A stretch of DNA of 18,396 nt. Source: Spirochaetales bacterium UBA4629. GTDB taxonomy: Bacteria; Spirochaetota; Spirochaetia; Sphaerochaetales; Sphaerochaetaceae. Position numbers and translations under genes: made by a program. Below are positions 6,575-14,045 of this stretch, one piece after another. The notes beneath the pieces are model-generated. The model saw only the letters and a program-made list of their open reading frames with translations, was not told the origin of the DNA and ran no database searches. Every line of letters begins with the position of its first letter. The stretch's first letter is position 1. The DNA is taken from contig DHMZ01000125.1 in assembly GCA_002406055.1 (NCBI GenBank), forward strand, positions 13,888 through 32,283, written 5' to 3'.

Positions 6575-7925
6575 GAGAGAAAGTTTTAAGAGTAGGTTAG
6601 GCTTTTTGCTTGTTAGTGCTGGTTGTGCTATTGGAATTGGAAACGTATGGAAGTTTCCATGGCTTGTTGGCCAGTACGGGGGCGGAATCTTTGTTCTCTT
6701 TTATTTAATCTTCTTAGTTATTATGGGGGTTCCAGTTCTCTCTATGGAGATTGGAATTGGAAGAGGCAGTAGACAAAGCACTGTAAATGGCTTTAAAGCG
6801 CTAGAAAAAAAAGGAACAAAGTGGCACTTTGAAGGTTATTTGTCTATAGTTGGATGCTATTTACTTTTAATGTTCTACAACTCAGTTGCCGGTTGGATGA
6901 TTAACTACACATATAAGTTTGCAACAGGCGTTTTTTCTTCTCCATCTGTCGATGTAAACAATGTTTTTAACTCTATGCTTTCGTCTCCTCTTGAATCGGC
7001 TATATTCTTATTTGTCGTAGTAGCTATAGCTGTTATTGTCTGCGCTAAGGGCTTAGAGAATGGAGTAGAGAAGGTTAATAAGGTAATGATGATTGGACTA
7101 TTGTGCCTTATTATTGTTCTTGTTATTCACTCATTCACTCTCCCAGGTGCTAAAAGAGGCTTGTCTTTCTACCTGGTTCCATCTTTCAAAAATATTGAAG
7201 AGAAAGGCTTAATTAATACGCTTGTTGCTGCTATGAACCAAGCCTTTTTCACTCTTAGCTTAGGTATCTGCGCAATGGAAATCTTTGGAACATATATGAG
7301 TAAAGACAATACTCTTTTATCTGAGTCTGTCAGAATCTGTGCTCTCGATACCTTTGTTGCCTTTGCTTCTGGCTTAATTATCTTCCCAGCTTGTTTTAGC
7401 TATGGCGTTACGCCAGACGCTGGTCCATCTTTAATCTTTATGACGTTGCCAAGAGTCTTTATGAATATGCCACTGGGATCTCTTTGGGGTACTCTCTTCT
7501 TTGTTTTTATGTCATTTGCTGCCCTAAGCACAGTAATTGCTGTTATGGAAAATATCGTTGCGTCCCTTATGGATACTTGGCACCTCTCTAGAACAAAGAG
7601 CGTTATAATCAATGCAATAGCTCTTTCTATTCTTTCTCTTCCTGTTGCCTTTGAGAATAACCTTTTAAAGGGTGTTACAGTAATAGGAAGTAGAGCGTTC
7701 TTAGATAGCTGGGACTTTATTGTCAGCAATCTTCTACTTCCTATTGGTAGCTTAATAGTTTGTCTATTCTGTACTCAAAAGAGTGGTTGGGGCTTCGATG
7801 GCTATATAACAGAAGCTAACACAGGTATTGGCATCAAATTAAAGAAAAATAAGGCTGTGAAGATTTACTTAAGCTATATTCTTCCTCTCTTTGTTGTCTT
7901 AATTATTGTGTTAGGCCTTATTTAA
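6567..7925 (+). CDS. sodium-dependent amino-acid symporter, NSS (SNF) family
   Basis: An integral membrane sodium:solute symporter of the LeuT fold. The hallmark unwound first helix is present (SAGCAIGIGNVWKFPWLVGQ, with GNVWKFP at 25-31, which contributes to the sodium and substrate sites), as is the helix 6 region FFTLSLGICAMEIFG. The length of 452 and the pattern of about eleven hydrophobic segments match bacterial NSS members such as MhsT and TnaT, which carry hydrophobic or aromatic amino acids. The actual substrate is not determinable here. The start overlaps the methyltransferase gene by 8 bases. The last 8 bases overlap the end of the convergent protease gene, leaving no room for a terminator between them. 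Confidence 0.93.
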   Translation: MSERESFKSRLGFLLVSAGCAIGIGNVWKFPWLVGQYGGGIFVLFYLIFLVIMGVPVLSMEIGIGRGSRQSTVNGFKALEKKGTKWHFEGYLSIVGCYLLLMFYNSVAGWMINYTYKFATGVFSSPSVDVNNVFNSMLSSPLESAIFLFVVVAIAVIVCAKGLENGVEKVNKVMMIGLLCLIIVLVIHSFTLPGAKRGLSFYLVPSFKNIEEKGLINTLVAAMNQAFFTLSLGICAMEIFGTYMSKDNTLLSESVRICALDTFVAFASGLIIFPACFSYGVTPDAGPSLIFMTLPRVFMNMPLGSLWGTLFFVFMSFAALSTVIAVMENIVASLMDTWHLSRTKSVIINAIALSILSLPVAFENNLLKGVTVIGSRAFLDSWDFIVSNLLLPIGSLIVCLFCTQKSGWGFDGYITEANTGIGIKLKKNKAVKIYLSYILPLFVVLIIVLGLI

Positions 7926-9813
7926 AACTCTGTGAAACTCTGCATAGAGTTCTTAGTTCGTCATCAATAAGACGATTAAAGGACCCAGGCGTGTAGTTTC
8001 CTTTTCTATCTCGCTCTCCTGTCTTGAGCCCGCTAAGAAGCTCTAAGCCTTCGTCTATTGATGATATAGTCCAAATATGGAACATTCCTTTTTCAAGCGC
8101 TTCCACTATTTTATAAGGAAGAATAAGGGATGTTTTATTTTGGTAAGGTAATATGACTCCTTGTGTTCCTGTTAAATGACATGCTTCACAGGCATTATAG
8201 AAACCTTGTATCTTTTCATTTATTCCGCCAACAGGTTGCAATTCTCCCATCTGATTAACGCTGCCAGTTACAGCAATGTCTTGCCTTACAGGGAAGCGAC
8301 CTATGGCAGAGAGAAGGGCATAGAGCTCTGCAGAGGAGGCTGAGTCTCCATCAACGCTAGCATAACTTTGCTCAAAGCAAATTCCTGCATAAAGTGAGAG
8401 AGGAAAATCTTCAGCATAGCGGTGTCTAAGATAGCCCTCAAGAATTAATAATCCCTTATCGTGAATATTGCCACTTAGCCCTGCTTCATGCTCAATGTTT
8501 ATAATACCTTCACTTCCGGGAGCAACAGTTGCCGAAATGACGCAAGGAGTTCCGAAGCTAGTGAGGCCTCTATCCATGACCGCTAGTCCATTTACAACGC
8601 CAATCTTGCTTCCCTTTAAATCCATTACCATTGTGCCATCTTTAATCTCGTCATTAATATGTTCCTCGGTAATAGATCCATAGTAATCTCTCTTATCTAA
8701 AGCAGAACGAACGTTATAGCCTGTTATCTTCTTCTCTCCATTAGACAAAGCGTCGATTTCTGCCTCTTCTAATAGGTCTCCAAGTATAGAAAGTTGAGTT
8801 GTTAGTCTTGTTCTATCTTCTGCAATATATGATGAGTAACGAAGGATCTCTCTATAAGCACTATCTTCTTGCTCAATCATTTTTTCGCCACATTTCTTTA
8901 AGTAACTTACAGTTCCAAATATATTCTCTTCATTCTGAGCCATTGAATAGTCAAATTCAGGTGAGACTTTGAAATACTTGAAAAATGTTTCGTCGCTATC
9001 GGTAAGCTTGTCGTATATTTCTTCCGGTCCCAATAGGATAACCTTTGTAAGCATAGCGATAGGATATGGTCTAATAGATGACATCATCTCACCTTGCACT
9101 GCAGTGCTTGTGAGAGAACGCATTGTCATCTCCAGGTAGCGCTTGAGTGTTGTCCAGAGCTCCTCGTTTTGTACTATTTCGCGTGCAGATAGTACAAGAA
9201 AGCCTCCACAAGCTTCTTGGTAACTCCCACATCTAATTGAAAGATGAGGAGAAGTCTCTTCTTTTTCTATGAAGCCGAAAAGAGATGAACGCGAAGGATG
9301 AGCTTCAATAATTAATGGACGACGAAAGGTCTTTTCCCTATCTATAGCAATATTTATTTTCCATGCATCAGGATTATCTGAAGCACTAGGTAAGAGATTT
9401 AAAAACTTTACTATTCGATTATTGCTTTTCCATTTTTCTATCAGAGTGCTTTTATCTACTTTGTTTTCTTTGAGACTAACTAAATCTCTTTGAAATTCTT
9501 TTGCTTTTCCTCTTTCAAAGAGGACGCAAATAGGGCGATTAGGATGTGTCTCATTGTGTAAGTAGGCAACATCTTTTAGCGTAGATACATCATTTTCTAT
9601 CTTCGCAATCTCTTCCTTTAAAGCTGTAAGTCTGCCAGAGCCCTCGTCTCCAGAGAGGAAGATGTTGTAGCCAGGTCTTTCGATAGATAGCCCTAGCTTT
9701 AAAAGCCCCAAGGCCTTATCTTGTCCAATTATCTTTTCTCCACTTTTGACTGAAGAAAAATTATATTTATTAAAACTTAATTCTATATCTTGTTTCTTTA
9801 TTTCGACTAACAC
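7918..9813 (-). CDS. Lon-like protease (AAA_32 / YcbZ type)
   Basis: A 631-residue protein with a C-terminal Lon protease domain (about 400-600). The dyad is Ser491 in DGDSAS and Lys534 in VGGINEK, 43 residues apart as in Lon. The N-terminal part has the AAA_32 family opening IIGQDKALGLLKLGL...RPGYNIFLSG. Its P-loop reads GDEGSGRLT (55-63) with Arg in place of the usual Lys, and the Walker B-like strand GGFLVLSA (203-210) lacks an acidic residue. ATPase function is therefore doubtful, although non-canonical P-loops occur in this family. At 631 residues it is shorter than the roughly 800 common in the family. The start is GTG with no Shine-Dalgarno sequence; no other start fits the conserved N-terminus. 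Substrates are unknown; members are thought to act in protein quality control. Confidence 0.88.
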   Translation of the reverse strand: MLVEIKKQDIELSFNKYNFSSVKSGEKIIGQDKALGLLKLGLSIERPGYNIFLSGDEGSGRLTALKEEIAKIENDVSTLKDVAYLHNETHPNRPICVLFERGKAKEFQRDLVSLKENKVDKSTLIEKWKSNNRIVKFLNLLPSASDNPDAWKINIAIDREKTFRRPLIIEAHPSRSSLFGFIEKEETSPHLSIRCGSYQEACGGFLVLSAREIVQNEELWTTLKRYLEMTMRSLTSTAVQGEMMSSIRPYPIAMLTKVILLGPEEIYDKLTDSDETFFKYFKVSPEFDYSMAQNEENIFGTVSYLKKCGEKMIEQEDSAYREILRYSSYIAEDRTRLTTQLSILGDLLEEAEIDALSNGEKKITGYNVRSALDKRDYYGSITEEHINDEIKDGTMVMDLKGSKIGVVNGLAVMDRGLTSFGTPCVISATVAPGSEGIINIEHEAGLSGNIHDKGLLILEGYLRHRYAEDFPLSLYAGICFEQSYASVDGDSASSAELYALLSAIGRFPVRQDIAVTGSVNQMGELQPVGGINEKIQGFYNACEACHLTGTQGVILPYQNKTSLILPYKIVEALEKGMFHIWTISSIDEGLELLSGLKTGERDRKGNYTPGSFNRLIDDELRTLCRVSQSFK

Positions 9814-9820
9814 GCTTAGA

Positions 9821-9849
9821 ATTTTAGTAAGAGCCTATCTCTTAGTCAA
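9821..9849 (-). promoter_or_regulatory. promoter of the Lon-like gene, with an operator-like inverted repeat in its spacer
   Basis: On the minus strand TTGACT (9844-9849), a 17-base spacer and TAAAAT (9821-9826) stand 7 bases before the GTG start codon, so the transcript would begin at or beside the start codon. The spacer holds a perfect inverted repeat, TAAGAG-N5-CTCTTA (9828-9844), the right place for a repressor to block polymerase. Confidence 0.55.
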
Positions 9850-9963
9850 ACGATATGAATTTATTTATAATTTTTTAGCATATACAAAAAATTAAATATT
9901 TTTTCTCAAAAAACACTAAATTTTTGTAAAATTATTGAAAATTAATTGATATTTAACTCTTTT

Positions 9964-9991
9964 TTAACATATAAGACATAGTAAATATGAT
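9964..9991 (+). promoter_or_regulatory. putative promoter of the sugar operon
   Basis: TTAACA (9964-9969), a 16-base spacer and TATGAT (9986-9991) lie 35 bases before the ATG, with AAGAGG at 10015-10020 as the ribosome binding site. The 120 bases upstream, towards the divergent protease promoter, are extremely A/T-rich with several A- and T-tracts. They may act as an UP element, but I see no clear operator; a weak CAAAAA/TTTTTG repeat at 9907-9926 is not convincing. Confidence 0.5.
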
Positions 9992-10026
9992 AATACTTTG
10001 TCGAGAAGTGTTAAAAAGAGGTTTAT

Positions 10027-11073
10027 ATGTCACTTAAAATCAAAGCACTAGCAATTACTGACGAAAAAAAAGTTGAAGCACTTGATTTAACTACTCCAGA
10101 TTTGGCTCCGAATGAGGTTCTTGTTAAAGTTAGAGCTGTTGCTCTATGTACATTAGAGCAAAGAGCTTTTAAAAGAGAAATGAAGATGCCTCTTCCTTTC
10201 TTGGGTGGCCATGAAGTTAGTGGCGATATTGCTCTTTTGGGAAGTGGTGTAAATAAAAAGCTTTGGAAAGAAGGACAACGTGTTGCTGTGAGAATGCTCT
10301 ATTCTTGTGGTGAGTGTTATAACTGTAGAACAGGTCACACAAATATGTGTACATGCGCACAGCGTAAGCCTGTAAGAGAGGGCCTTATTCCTGGCCCTGG
10401 TGGACTGTGTGACTACATTATTGTTCAGCCTAAAGATCTCTTCTTAATTCCAGATGATGTTAGCTATGAAGAAGCTTCCCTTACTGAACCTCTTGCTTGC
10501 TGTGTTCATAGCGTTGAGAAAGCAAATATCCAATTTGGCGAAGATGTTGTTGTCATTGGTGGTGGTATTATGGGCATTAACCACGTAATGCTTGCTAAGA
10601 AGAAAGGCGCAAGAGTAATTATTTCTGAAGTTGATCCAAAGAGAAGAGAGCTTGCTCTTTCTTTAGGTGCAGATATAGCAATTAATCCAAGGGAATGCAA
10701 TGCTGTAGAAGAGGTAAAAAAACTAACAGACGGCAGAGGTGCTGATGTTGTTTTTAATACAACAGCAATCAGTTCTGTTGCTTCTGATGCTATTGATATG
10801 ACAGGAGCGTGCGGAAGAATGATTCAATACAGCTCTCTACATCCAGATTCTCCTGTTCCTGTAAGTCCACAAATGCTTCACTCTTCAGAAAAGATTATTA
10901 CTGGTTCTATTAGCCCAACAGAAAGAGACTTTTTTACTGCAAATAGATTAATTAGCAAGCATATTATAGATATGAAGCCATTAATTGCTACCTCATTCTC
11001 TTTTGATAATGCTCAAGAAGCATTTGAGAAAGCTATTGTTCCAGGAACATATAGAGTAATTGTAACAGACTGA
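10027..11073 (+). CDS. zinc-dependent medium-chain alcohol/polyol dehydrogenase
   Basis: A 348-residue medium-chain dehydrogenase of the sorbitol/threonine dehydrogenase type. Catalytic-zinc candidates are Cys41, His62 and Glu63 in FLGGHE, and Glu154 in TEPLACC. The structural zinc lobe has Cys94, 97, 100 and 108 (CGECYNC...NMC). The Rossmann motif is VVVIGGGIMG (174-183), and acidic residues at the end of the next strand (EVD, 201-203) favour NAD over NADP. It leads the transport operon, so the substrate is probably the imported sugar, polyol or a derivative, oxidised from a secondary alcohol to a ketone; the exact substrate is inference. AAGAGG precedes the ATG, and the next gene begins 22 bases after the stop. 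Confidence 0.9.
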   Translation: MSLKIKALAITDEKKVEALDLTTPDLAPNEVLVKVRAVALCTLEQRAFKREMKMPLPFLGGHEVSGDIALLGSGVNKKLWKEGQRVAVRMLYSCGECYNCRTGHTNMCTCAQRKPVREGLIPGPGGLCDYIIVQPKDLFLIPDDVSYEEASLTEPLACCVHSVEKANIQFGEDVVVIGGGIMGINHVMLAKKKGARVIISEVDPKRRELALSLGADIAINPRECNAVEEVKKLTDGRGADVVFNTTAISSVASDAIDMTGACGRMIQYSSLHPDSPVPVSPQMLHSSEKIITGSISPTERDFFTANRLISKHIIDMKPLIATSFSFDNAQEAFEKAIVPGTYRVIVTD

Positions 11074-11095
11074 AAATAGAAGGAATTTTAGGACT

Positions 11096-12271
11096 ATGGC
11101 AAGTGTCACACTAAAAAATATTAGAAAGGTCTATCCTCCTATTGCTGCTTTAAAGAAGAAAAAAAATAAGGGTAATAGTGAGGTTAATTTAGAAGAGACT
11201 GAAGATGGTGTTGTTGCCGTTCAGGATTTTTCCATGGAGATAAAGGACAGAGAGTTCGTTGTTTTAGTAGGACCCTCTGGCTGTGGAAAGAGTACGACGC
11301 TAAGAATGATTGCTGGACTAGAAGATATTACTAGTGGTGAGCTCTATATAGAAGATGAGCTAGTGAATGAGAAAGAACCTAAAGATAGAGATATTGCTAT
11401 GGTCTTCCAGAATTATGCTCTCTATCCTCATATGACTGTTTATGACAATATGGCATTTGCCTTAAAGAAGAGAATTAAGTCAAAAGAAGAAATTAGAGAT
11501 AAGGTCTATAAAGCTTCTGAGATATTGGGCATTACCGAATATTTAAATCGAAAGCCAAAGAATCTTTCTGGTGGTCAGCGCCAGCGTGTTGCTATAGGGC
11601 GTGCGATTGTTCGTAATCCTAAAGTTATGCTGATGGACGAGCCTCTTTCAAATTTGGATGCTAAGCTTCGTAATCAGATGCGTTCTGAGTTAATTAGACT
11701 ACGTAAAGAGATAAATACAACATTTGTCTATGTAACTCATGATCAGACTGAAGCTATGACGCTTGGTGACCGTATTGTTGTAATGAAGGATGGGTGGGTT
11801 CAGCAAATAGGAACGCCTGAAGAGGTCTTTGATGAACCAGAGAATGTATTTGTAGCAACCTTTATCGGAACTCCTCAAATGAATTTATTTGATGGAATAC
11901 TAAAGAGAAGGGGAGACGAATACACTGTTTTAATAAAGAATAAAGAGTTAAAGCTTTCCGATAAAGCAAACCAAATTCTTCTTAATAAGAATCAAGAAGA
12001 GACAGATGTATCTCTTGGCGTAAGGCCTGATGATATTATACTTTCATTCGATAGTGGTGACTTTAGTTCTGTAATAAGCGTAGTAGAGCATATGGGAAAT
12101 GTACTCCATGCACATTTTGATTTTTGTTCTAAAGATGTTGTCGCTCTTTTAGATAAGAAAGATGACACTATCTACAAAAACTTGGAGATAGATAAGAGTA
12201 TTTTCTTCTCTTTTTCTCCTTCTTCTATCTACCTTTTTGATCGAAAGAGTGGCAAGAATATTGCTAAATAA
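11096..12271 (+). CDS. ABC transporter ATPase, CUT1 sugar family (UgpC/MsmX type)
   Basis: The cytoplasmic ATPase of a CUT1 carbohydrate importer, 391 residues. Motifs in order: Walker A GPSGCGKST (59-67), Q-loop Gln105 in VFQNYALYPHMTV, signature LSGGQRQR (157-164), Walker B VMLMDEP (177-183) and switch His215 (VTHDQTEA). The C-terminal third holds the MOP/TOBE-like domain found in MalK and UgpC. One unusual feature is an insert of about 25 residues at 15-38, between the first strand (LKNIRKVYP) and VAVQDFSMEI. It is a Lys-run followed by an acidic stretch (KKKKNKG, LEETEDG), where most homologues have only a few residues. The operon encoding its own dedicated ATPase contrasts with systems that share one ATPase among transporters. 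AGGA stands 5 bases before the ATG. Confidence 0.95.
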   Translation: MASVTLKNIRKVYPPIAALKKKKNKGNSEVNLEETEDGVVAVQDFSMEIKDREFVVLVGPSGCGKSTTLRMIAGLEDITSGELYIEDELVNEKEPKDRDIAMVFQNYALYPHMTVYDNMAFALKKRIKSKEEIRDKVYKASEILGITEYLNRKPKNLSGGQRQRVAIGRAIVRNPKVMLMDEPLSNLDAKLRNQMRSELIRLRKEINTTFVYVTHDQTEAMTLGDRIVVMKDGWVQQIGTPEEVFDEPENVFVATFIGTPQMNLFDGILKRRGDEYTVLIKNKELKLSDKANQILLNKNQEETDVSLGVRPDDIILSFDSGDFSSVISVVEHMGNVLHAHFDFCSKDVVALLDKKDDTIYKNLEIDKSIFFSFSPSSIYLFDRKSGKNIAK

Positions 12272-12281
12272 GGAAGACTAA

Positions 12282-13175
12282 ATGAAAAAGGTTCAATCGG
12301 GTATAGCTAAAAAAAAGAGACGTGACAGGAAGAGAATATTTTTGCTTCTTCTTCCTATTCTCTTGTTTTCCATACTTTTTATCTATTATCCATTTCTAAA
12401 GACCGTAGTTAATGCCTTTTCTCGTGTAAACGCTAAAGGTATAATAAAGGGCTTTGCAGGATTAGAGAATTTTAGATATACCTTTACTCGTAAAGATTTT
12501 CTTCCAGCTTTAAAGCATACTTTGACTATTGCTCTTATAAATGTGCCAATAACACTTGTAATAACGCTCTCTTTAGCACTTTTAGCAAATAAAAAGCGAA
12601 AGCTAAGTGGTGTATATGAAACGCTATTTACACTTCCAATGTCAGTTTCAATGTCTGCTGCTTGTATGATCTTTAAATCGATGTTCAGTCCAAGCGTTGG
12701 CTTTGTTAATAGTTTCTTTGGCTTGAAGCTAGGTTGGTTTGAAAGCGCAGATACTGCTCTCGCGACATGTATTATTTTAACGGTTTGGATGGGTATTGGT
12801 TTCGATTTCCTTCTAATGCTTTCAGCTTTAAGAGGAATTCCAAAGCACATTATGGAAGCAACATATGTTGATGGAATAAGTGTTTGGAGAAGAATATTCT
12901 TTGTTCAAATCCCACTTATTAGCCCAACTATATTCTACGTATTCTGCACTAACTTAGTTCTTGCGATGATGACATCGGCTCCGATGATTATCATCATGGG
13001 AATAAGTGCTGAGTCTGGGGCAACGAACACGCTAATGAGCATGATGTATCAATCAGGTTTCTCAAGCTCAGATTATGGGCTCGCTGCAGTACTTAGCTTG
13101 ACAGCTTTTGTTTTAACGCTTGGTTTTACAATCTTGTCATTTGTATTTGAGAAAAAGAAGGTTCACTATCAATGA
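12282..13175 (+). CDS. ABC sugar transporter permease 1 (MalF/UgpA-like)
   Basis: A 297-residue membrane permease with a basic N-terminal tail (KKKRRDRKR), a first helix at about 19-37 and about six hydrophobic segments in all. The ATPase-coupling EAA loop reads EATYVDGISVWRRIFFVQIP (192-211), close to the family pattern EAAxxDGAxxxxxFxxIxxP. It pairs with the following permease to form the channel through the inner membrane. AAGGAAG precedes the start, and the end overlaps the next gene by 4 bases (ATGA), typical of coupled subunits. Confidence 0.95.
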   Translation: MKKVQSGIAKKKRRDRKRIFLLLLPILLFSILFIYYPFLKTVVNAFSRVNAKGIIKGFAGLENFRYTFTRKDFLPALKHTLTIALINVPITLVITLSLALLANKKRKLSGVYETLFTLPMSVSMSAACMIFKSMFSPSVGFVNSFFGLKLGWFESADTALATCIILTVWMGIGFDFLLMLSALRGIPKHIMEATYVDGISVWRRIFFVQIPLISPTIFYVFCTNLVLAMMTSAPMIIIMGISAESGATNTLMSMMYQSGFSSSDYGLAAVLSLTAFVLTLGFTILSFVFEKKKVHYQ

Positions 13176-14008
13176 TGAAAAGAAAGACTAAACTATTAAT
13201 TGAAGATATTGTAGTAACCACATTTGCCATTCTAATTGGACTTGTTATCATCTTTCCAATTATCTATTGTGTCTGTGGCGCTTTCAAAACACCTTCCGAG
13301 TTCCTTTCTCCAGGATTGTTTCCAAAGAGCTTTACTAATTTTGAGAACTTTAAAGAAGCATTAGCTAAGGGAAACCTACTTAGATATACAGTTAACTCCC
13401 TTATTATTGCATTCTTTGGTACAGCAATAAGACTTGTTATATCAATCCTTGCTGCGTATTGCTTCACCTATTACGATTTTAGAGGTAAGAACTTTGTCTT
13501 CTTTCTTATCCTTGGAACTATGATGATTCCAGGAGATGTGCTTCTTGCAACGAACTATCTTACTGTCTCTAAGATGCATCTTTTAAATACGTATTTGGGT
13601 GTAATGATTATATCTTTTGTCTCTGCATCTCAGATGTTTATGCTTAGACAGCGCTTTAAGAGCGTACCGAAAGATATGAGAGAAGCAGCTGAAATTGATG
13701 GGTATGGGGACTTTTGGTATATGTGGAGAGTCTTGCTTCCGATATGTAAGCCTGTAATAACAACACTATTTGTTCAAAGTTTTATTGGCTTATGGAATGC
13801 TTATCTCTGGCCACTCATTGTCACAGCTTCTTCTCCAAATATGAGAACAATAATGGTTGGTATAACAAAGCTTAATTCTTGGGAGGATGAGAACTATCAG
13901 CTTGTATTAGCTGGAGTATGTATCTCTCTTATTCCATCTTTGATTTTCTTCATCATTATGAGAAGGAATATGAAAAAGGGAGGAATGGATGGCTCCCTTG
14001 TTGGATAA
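13172..14008 (+). CDS. ABC sugar transporter permease 2 (MalG/UgpE-like)
   Basis: The second membrane permease of the importer, 278 residues and about six membrane helices. It has the EAA loop EAAEIDGYGDFWYMWRVLLP (171-190), the best match to consensus in the operon, and the MalG-family N-terminal region FPIIYCVCGAFKTPSEF. Two ATGs occur in tandem (13172, 13175); the first overlaps the stop of the upstream permease. A hairpin and a strong ribosome binding site separate its end from the solute-binding protein gene. Confidence 0.95.
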   Translation: MMKRKTKLLIEDIVVTTFAILIGLVIIFPIIYCVCGAFKTPSEFLSPGLFPKSFTNFENFKEALAKGNLLRYTVNSLIIAFFGTAIRLVISILAAYCFTYYDFRGKNFVFFLILGTMMIPGDVLLATNYLTVSKMHLLNTYLGVMIISFVSASQMFMLRQRFKSVPKDMREAAEIDGYGDFWYMWRVLLPICKPVITTLFVQSFIGLWNAYLWPLIVTASSPNMRTIMVGITKLNSWEDENYQLVLAGVCISLIPSLIFFIIMRRNMKKGGMDGSLVG

Positions 14009-14016
14009 AAATTATT

Positions 14017-14039
14017 ATTTGGCCTAGCCAAATAGGAGG
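14017..14039 (+). promoter_or_regulatory. intercistronic hairpin and strong ribosome binding site of the solute-binding protein gene
   Basis: Perfect 7-bp arms ATTTGGC (14017-14023) and GCCAAAT (14027-14033) with loop CTA abut a full AGGAGG (14034-14039), 6 bases before the ATG. The hairpin is not followed by T residues, so it is not a terminator. A stem just 5' of the ribosome binding site could protect a processed message and raise expression of the binding protein over the permeases. Confidence 0.6.
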
Positions 14040-14045
14040 ATTAAA

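Noticed and set aside
9851..9963. Riboswitch or small RNA in the spacer between the protease and the sugar operon
   Set aside because: The stretch is nearly all A and T with no stable stem or conserved core, and it lies upstream of both predicted transcription starts.
14017..14033. Terminator between permease 2 and the binding-protein gene
   Set aside because: The hairpin is followed by AGGAGG and not by a T-run, so it cannot act as an intrinsic terminator.
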